Source of the DNA: Acipenser ruthenus
Lineage: Eukaryota > Chordata > Actinopteri > Acipenseriformes > Acipenseridae
Assembly (NCBI RefSeq): GCF_902713425.1
Contig: NC_081245.1
Span: forward strand, 2,841,108 to 2,905,107
DNA length: 64,000 nucleotides
Direction: 5' to 3'
The notes under the pieces are model-generated. The model searched no databases. It saw only the letters and a program-made list of their open reading frames with translations, and was not told the DNA's origin. This document shows positions 58,992 to 64,000 of this stretch, one piece after another (the stretch's first letter is position 1; each line of letters begins with the position of its first letter). Made by a program: the position numbers and the translations under genes.

Positions 58992-61900
58992 CTAGTCCAT
59001 TTTTATAACTGTCTTCACAGGGCACACTCTGAGAGCAGCAGAACAGAACCATGGAAACATTCTCTCAGTAAATCTGTGTTTAAAAGTGTAGAGAGGTTTT
59101 CTCATATCACTGGAGTCAAAGAATGCCACCTCCCCCCCCGTCACAGTCCATCTGAACTCTGATCTTCTGGGGTTTCTTCTCCACAGTGAGTCGTGTCGGT
59201 GGTGAGGTCCATGCCCTGTACTCCCCCTTCTCCAGGGATATAATCCAGTATCCTGCTCCTGGGCTTGTAGAGAATTTCCCTTTCCTCTTGCTGGACACTT
59301 TAGTCACACCCAGAGCCCAGTCAGTATTGCTCCCCAGTTCCATGTCCCAGCAGTGTTTCAGTGAAGTGAACCCCTCAGAGCCCAGCACACAAGGCCAGAA
59401 ATCAAACCGCTCTGGGTTGTCAGGAAGCTGCTGTCTCTCCTTGTTGAGACTCACACTTGTTAGATCCTCAGTCAGTATCAGTCTAGGGTGTGCTGTGTTG
59501 GGATCCAGAGTCACTGGAGCTGAGAGAGTAAATGAGAGACAGGGTTAGAAATGAGAACATCTACCTGCAAGCATTTTAATAAATTACATGCTAAGAATTG
59601 CATAGTTTTCTTTATAATACACCATCTGAAATATTATTATTCAATATCAAACATAACTTTTAAAAGCAGCTGTTTAAAATGTACCCGTCAAAATGACTAC
59701 TGCTGGCGGTTATAGTGTTAAATCAGATCCATTTAAATCTAAACCACAGAGCTCTAGAACAGAACACTGGGACACTGCTCAGCACTAACATTCTTAGAGC
59801 TCTGGGAGCATTCCAAGACAATGGGCTGAACTCAGAGAAGTCTGTGTTCTACTGCAGTGGTTTCATTACAAGGAGTTTCAATGCAGACCAGCATGGGATC
59901 AGAAAGCCTTTTGCTCTCTTGGAATGCTCTTCCAGCTCACCTGAATACTATGAGCAGCTCACAGTGTTTAATATTGAACTGAGAGATGATCACTCTGATG
60001 GATACAAGTGTATTTGCTACAGGTGTGTGCATTTCATTGTGAATTATTATTGATTGTAGAGAGCTGTATCTTGCTGCTTACACACATTGTGGATTGTGGT
60101 TATGTGCACCCCCCCTCCTTTGTGATGCTCCCCACAGGACTCACTGTATTGAACAATCCCCAGCATCTTCTCCCACACTTTGTACTTCAGAGAGCCCAGG
60201 TGCTCGGCTACATCTATCAGCGCTCCTGAAACACACTGTGGATCCTGCAGTGTGCACTCGGCTCTGCAATCATATTCAGGAGTTAGTGCTGCTCTGTGTT
60301 TGGATTCAATACAATACAAGAGAGGAAGACAGGCCACATCTTACATACCTTCTCTGTGTGTCTTTGTACTTCTGAAACAAACAAGGACATGAATGGAGAC
60401 ATTATTAAAACACAAATACCACTTTGATAGAAAACAGCAGCACCGCTGTCCAGCTTTACATTATGAACTCAGTGTTTATCCATTAACATATTCTCTGGAG
60501 CACCAAACCAATGAGACCCCTCTGCTGGTTTGTGGGGCTGGAGGAGGGGCATTTGCTGCCTGTTTTACCCATTTGTGGGGTAAATTTAAGAACAAACAGC
60601 AATACAAACCATGCTTGAAAAATGAATGTTAAAAATGAAGTTCAAATGTGTACTGAAATAAATGCTTGAAAAGTCCCATTCATAGTGTAGTAGTGAGTGT
60701 GCATTCACAATAAGAACATGTCACACACAGTTAAACAATCACTACCTGCAGGAAGATGATGTCTTCAGCTTCCATCGCCTCTTCTATCACTCTGATTGTG
60801 TCTGAAAGGGATGAGATTTCTCTTGTAAGTTTTTCAATCTTCTCTTTCATGATTCTTCCCTTTTGTTCCTCTTCCCTCCTCAGTGCAGCTATCCTGGCCT
60901 TTTCTTCATCTCGTAGAAACTGGTGAAGTTTCTCAAACTCCTCCTTTATCTGCCTCTCTGTTTGCTGGGCTTGTTTCTATACAAGAAAAGGATCACTTTA
61001 GAGTTAGTTTGGGTGTCCAGTGAAAATGTATGTGGTGTATTGTTTCAATCACTAATCTAGTTCTCTTACCTTGATGTGCTCTGCTGTTTTATCACATTCT
61101 TTTATAACTTCATTAAAGGTTTTCAGCTTGTCCTGCAAGGGCTTCAGCGCAGTCTTGAGTTCTCCCTGAAATGCAATGAAACCCAGAGCTTGCACATCAC
61201 TGTTAACACATGGCTGGCTAGTTGCAATATGAATGCAGTGTGTGAGAAATCCCCTCAGCACTGGGGCTGCCACTGGGGGCTCTCATAGCAACAAAACCCC
61301 CGCTCTGGAGATTTGTGACGCATCAATAAAGATTCTGACTGACTGATATTTAAGAATGGAGATGAGGCAGAAGCGGGCAGCCACAGCCTTATCAGCCTCA
61401 TAGGAGAGAGAGGGTGTAAGAGAGGAGAGAGGGTGTAAGAGAGGATACACAGTGGATAAGAGAGGAGAGAGGGGGGTAAGAGAGGAGAGAGGGGGTAAGA
61501 GAGGAGAGACAGGGGGCAAAAGAGGAGCCAGGGGGTAAGAGAGGAGAGCCAGGGGGTAAGAGAGGAGACACAGGGGGTAAGAGAGGAGACACAGTGCACT
61601 GTGCATGAATCTAATATCTTGAAGAGTCAGTTATTTATCATGCGGAAATCAAAAGTCACATCACCCCAGTTATGTCACAGTAGAGAATAGTTAACTGACA
61701 ATGCCCTTAGACTTCTCTGAAGAAGTCAGTGCAAGGATGGGCTCTGAAAGAGTGTGTGATGTAATATATCTTTCAGAAGGGCTTGGATCTGAACAGGCGT
61801 GCCAGTAGAAAGACCTTGGTGCTGTAATAGAATCATCGCTGTCTATAAGCAGACAGTGTGAGGAGGCAATTCAATAGGAAACACAATGCTTGCTTATATA

Positions 61901-62664
61901 GTCAGCAGTGGAGAGTGAATGTCAAGGAATAAAGTGTTCACATTGACTGAGTGATTCCCCTCCCCATTCCTGCCCTGCCTGTCTCTGATAGGGGCTGTGT
62001 GAGGGTTTATAAGGGTTCAGGTGTGAATTCATTATTGCACACAGACACGCTCCCCTCCCCATTCCTGTACAGCACCACCCCCACTCTGCACCCAGGATCT
62101 CTCTCTCTGTTAGTTTCAATGATATTGTAATAGGATTTGTTTTTCGCTCAGACTTGTTGGATCTTGTTGTTTAAACTGCCTCATTATAATAACTCTGTAT
62201 AATATGCTGTGAAAAGAGAATACCGCGTTTACATTTTCACATGAATATTGTTTCCATACCTCATAATCCTGTGCAGCCTCCTGAACAGGACGGAGCTTGT
62301 GATTCTCATGTTTCTTTGAAGTTTGACACACAACACAGACAGCCTCTTTATCATCCACACAGAACAGCTTCAGTTTTTCCTCATGCAGACTGCAGAGTAT
62401 TCCAGTAGGTGCTGGAGGATTCTGACTGCGTTCCTTTAAGAAGGACTCCACAATATTCCTGAGCTTGAAATCCACAGGAAGCTCCTCCATTGAACTCCTC
62501 GTCCTGCACACGAGACACTCCCGAGCTCTCTTCTCTTTCCAGCACAGATCCAGACATGCTTTACAGAAGCTGTGGTTACAATGAAGAGTTACGGGATCCT
62601 TGAAAATCTCACGGCACACAGCACAGGAAAGATCTGCCTCCAGAGGAGAAGTGTTTGCTGCCAT
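58992..62664 (-). CDS. TRIM F: RING/B-box/coiled-coil protein with frameshifted SPRY exon
   Basis: Exons 62260-62664 (MAANTS start), 61070-61165, 60746-60976, 60349-60371, 60145-60263, 58992-59519, GT/AG throughout. The RING C3HC4 and B-box are complete and exon 1 has one codon more than A. F is the most divergent paralogue ([20 protein letters not shown] in PRY-SPRY). The C run on the plus strand near 59132-59139 has eight bases where the paralogues have seven. This shifts the frame at DGGEVAFF to DGGGGGIL and stops at 59116, giving about 425 residues without the end of SPRY. With seven bases the frame would run to TAG at 58992 (466 residues). This is either a real defect or a homopolymer sequencing error. 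Poly(A) signal candidate at 58679-58684. Confidence 0.72.
59715..60053 (+). other. Plus-strand open frame in TRIM intron 5, unit F
   Basis: 112 codons, homologous to 4280-4618 and still open although the flanking TRIM gene is the most divergent. Function unknown. Confidence 0.32.
61401..61590. repeat. Purine-rich 20-bp minisatellite in intron 1, unit F
   Basis: About nine units, not interrupted by the 400-bp insertion, so it shows the pre-insertion state. Confidence 0.88.
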
Positions 62665-62721
62665 TTCTGCACAAAGCCGCTCCTGCCTTGCTCTCTGTAA
62701 GGACCTGCATATTAGAATCAC

Positions 62722-63094
62722 GAGTCAGCAGTCATGAGGCTCCATTAGCAGCACTACCTTACCACTGACTTTAACCTGCAGAGAAGTTTATTTTGTAGAA
62801 TTGCTGAGTCTGCACTCTTTGCATTAACATGTCTAATACAATGTGGTGAAATGCAGCAGTCATGTATGGAACACCTCCACACAAGAGCTGTAGTTTATAA
62901 TGAAAATAAAAACTCCTCGAAAAGCAAAAAAACTACATTAATGCAGAAGTTACGGTTGAACTCATTGCCACAGAAGGAAGGAAATGTGACGTTGGTGTTT
63001 TTAATTTACAAAACATGTGATTTAATTAGTGCTCTCAGCTTTGATCAACTAATCCAAACTACAACCCTGTGAACTCCACACTGGCTATGATGTG
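62722..63094. other. Upstream region of TRIM F
   Basis: Homologous to the regions upstream of B, C and E up to about 63061, then diverges. The CCAAT/GC-box cluster of the other units is not present before the minisatellite begins. No gene seen. Confidence 0.5.
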
Positions 63095-64000
63095 CTGGGG
63101 GAGGTGGGGATGTCTTCACTGTGTCTCTGTGCAGGGCTGGTCTGTTCAGAGTGCTAATCTAGGGGAGGTGGGGATGTCTTCACTGTGTCTCTGTGCAGGG
63201 CTGGTCTGTTCAGAGTGCTAATCTAGGGGAGGTGGGGATGTCTTCACTGTGTCTCTGTGCAGGGCTGGTCTGTTCAGAGTGCTAATCTAGGGGAGGTGGG
63301 GATGTCTTCACTGTGTCTCTGTGCAGGGCTGGTCTGTTCAGAGTGCTAATCTAGGGGAGGTGGGGATGTCTTCACTGTGTCTCTGTGCAGGGCTGGTCTG
63401 TTCAGAGTGCTAATCTAGGGGAGGAGGGAATGTCTTCACTGTGTCTCTGTGCAGGGCTGGTCTGTTCACAGTGCTAATCTAGGGGAGGTGGGGATGTCTT
63501 CACTGTGTCTCTGTGCAGGGCTGGTCTGTTCAGAGTGCTAATCTAGGGGAGGTGGGGATGTCTTCACTGTGTCTCTGTGCAGGGCTGGTCTGTTCAGAGT
63601 GCTAATCTAGGGGAGGAGGGGATGTCTTCACTGTGTCTCTGTGCAGGGCTGGTCTGTTCAGAGTGCTAATCTAGGGGAGGAGGGGATGTCTTCACTGTGT
63701 CTCTGTGCAGGGCTGGTCTGTTCAGAGTGCTAATCTAGGGGAGGTGGGGATGTCTTCACTGTGTCTCTGTGCAGGGCTGGTCTGTTCAGAGTGCTAATCT
63801 AGGGGAGGTGGGGATGTCTTCACTGTGTCTCTGTGCAGGGCTGGTCTGTTCAGAGTGCTAATCTAGGGGAGGAGGGGATGTCTTCACTGTGTCTCTGTGC
63901 AGGGCTGGTCTGTTCAGAGTGCTAATCTAGGGGAGGTGGGGATGTCTTCACTGTGTCTCTGTGCAGGGCTGGTCTGTTCAGAGTGCTAATCTAGGGGAGG
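63095..64000. repeat. 64-bp minisatellite, about 14 copies, continuing past the window
   Basis: A very regular 64-bp period. Each unit contains GATGTCTTCACTGTGTCTC and GGTCTGTTCAGAGTGC. Units differ by a few substitutions (GGAGGTGGGG or GGAGGAGGGG). It replaces the TRIM F promoter region and runs off the right edge. Confidence 0.95.

Noticed and set aside
63095-64000. CRISPR-like regular repeat
   Set aside because: Units abut directly with no unique spacers, and the genome is eukaryotic.

Overview
The window is eukaryotic, and most likely from a ray-finned fish. The genes have small exons with GT/AG introns, and the intergenic DNA is rich in microsatellites, minisatellites, DIRS-type retrotransposons and L2-type LINE fragments. 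The L2 3' tail (CGCCCTGGATAAGG core with an ATT/AAT repeat) recalls sturgeon or paddlefish DNA from memory; that narrower placement is a guess. There are no bacterial features.

The host content is a tandem array of six TRIM-family paralogues, all on the minus strand and named A to F here by position: A 3542-6368, B 18081-22180, C 25158-29361, D 34204-37029, E 49650-53824, F 58992-62664. Each has the same six coding exons: RING plus B-box, 96 bp, about 231 bp of coiled coil, 23 bp, 119 bp, and a PRY-SPRY exon. A and D are intact 471-residue RING/B-box/coiled-coil/B30.2 proteins, expected to be E3 ubiquitin ligases. B, C and E share deletions that removed the start codon and much of the RING. 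B still has an open RING-less frame, C also has a stop in exon 5, and E has lost its normal stop. F has an intact RING but a frameshift in a G/C homopolymer within the SPRY exon.

Three copies of one DIRS-family tyrosine-recombinase retrotransposon lie in the array: 1-981 (right end only), 8741-15553 (broken) and 39643-47155 (looks whole). All sit at the same kind of junction with matching flanks, so they were multiplied by duplication of large genomic blocks, not by separate insertions. The order is DIRS / A / DIRS / B C D / DIRS / E F / 64-bp minisatellite. Unit A has a B/E-type left side and a D-type right side, as expected for an unequal crossover product.

Between genes lie conserved blocks with CTCF-like motifs, a CLEAR/E-box palindrome, an ATT microsatellite, a 33-bp minisatellite whose copy number differs between units, a polymorphic L2 insertion with its empty site preserved, a purine-rich 20-bp minisatellite in intron 1, and telomere-like TTAGGG-containing repeats. 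Intron 5 of every copy carries a plus-strand open frame of unknown origin. In B, C and E it is preceded by a CCAAT/TATA promoter-like element. This nested antisense unit is the most unexplained feature of the window. All readings come from visual comparison of the copies; no alignment or database search was run.
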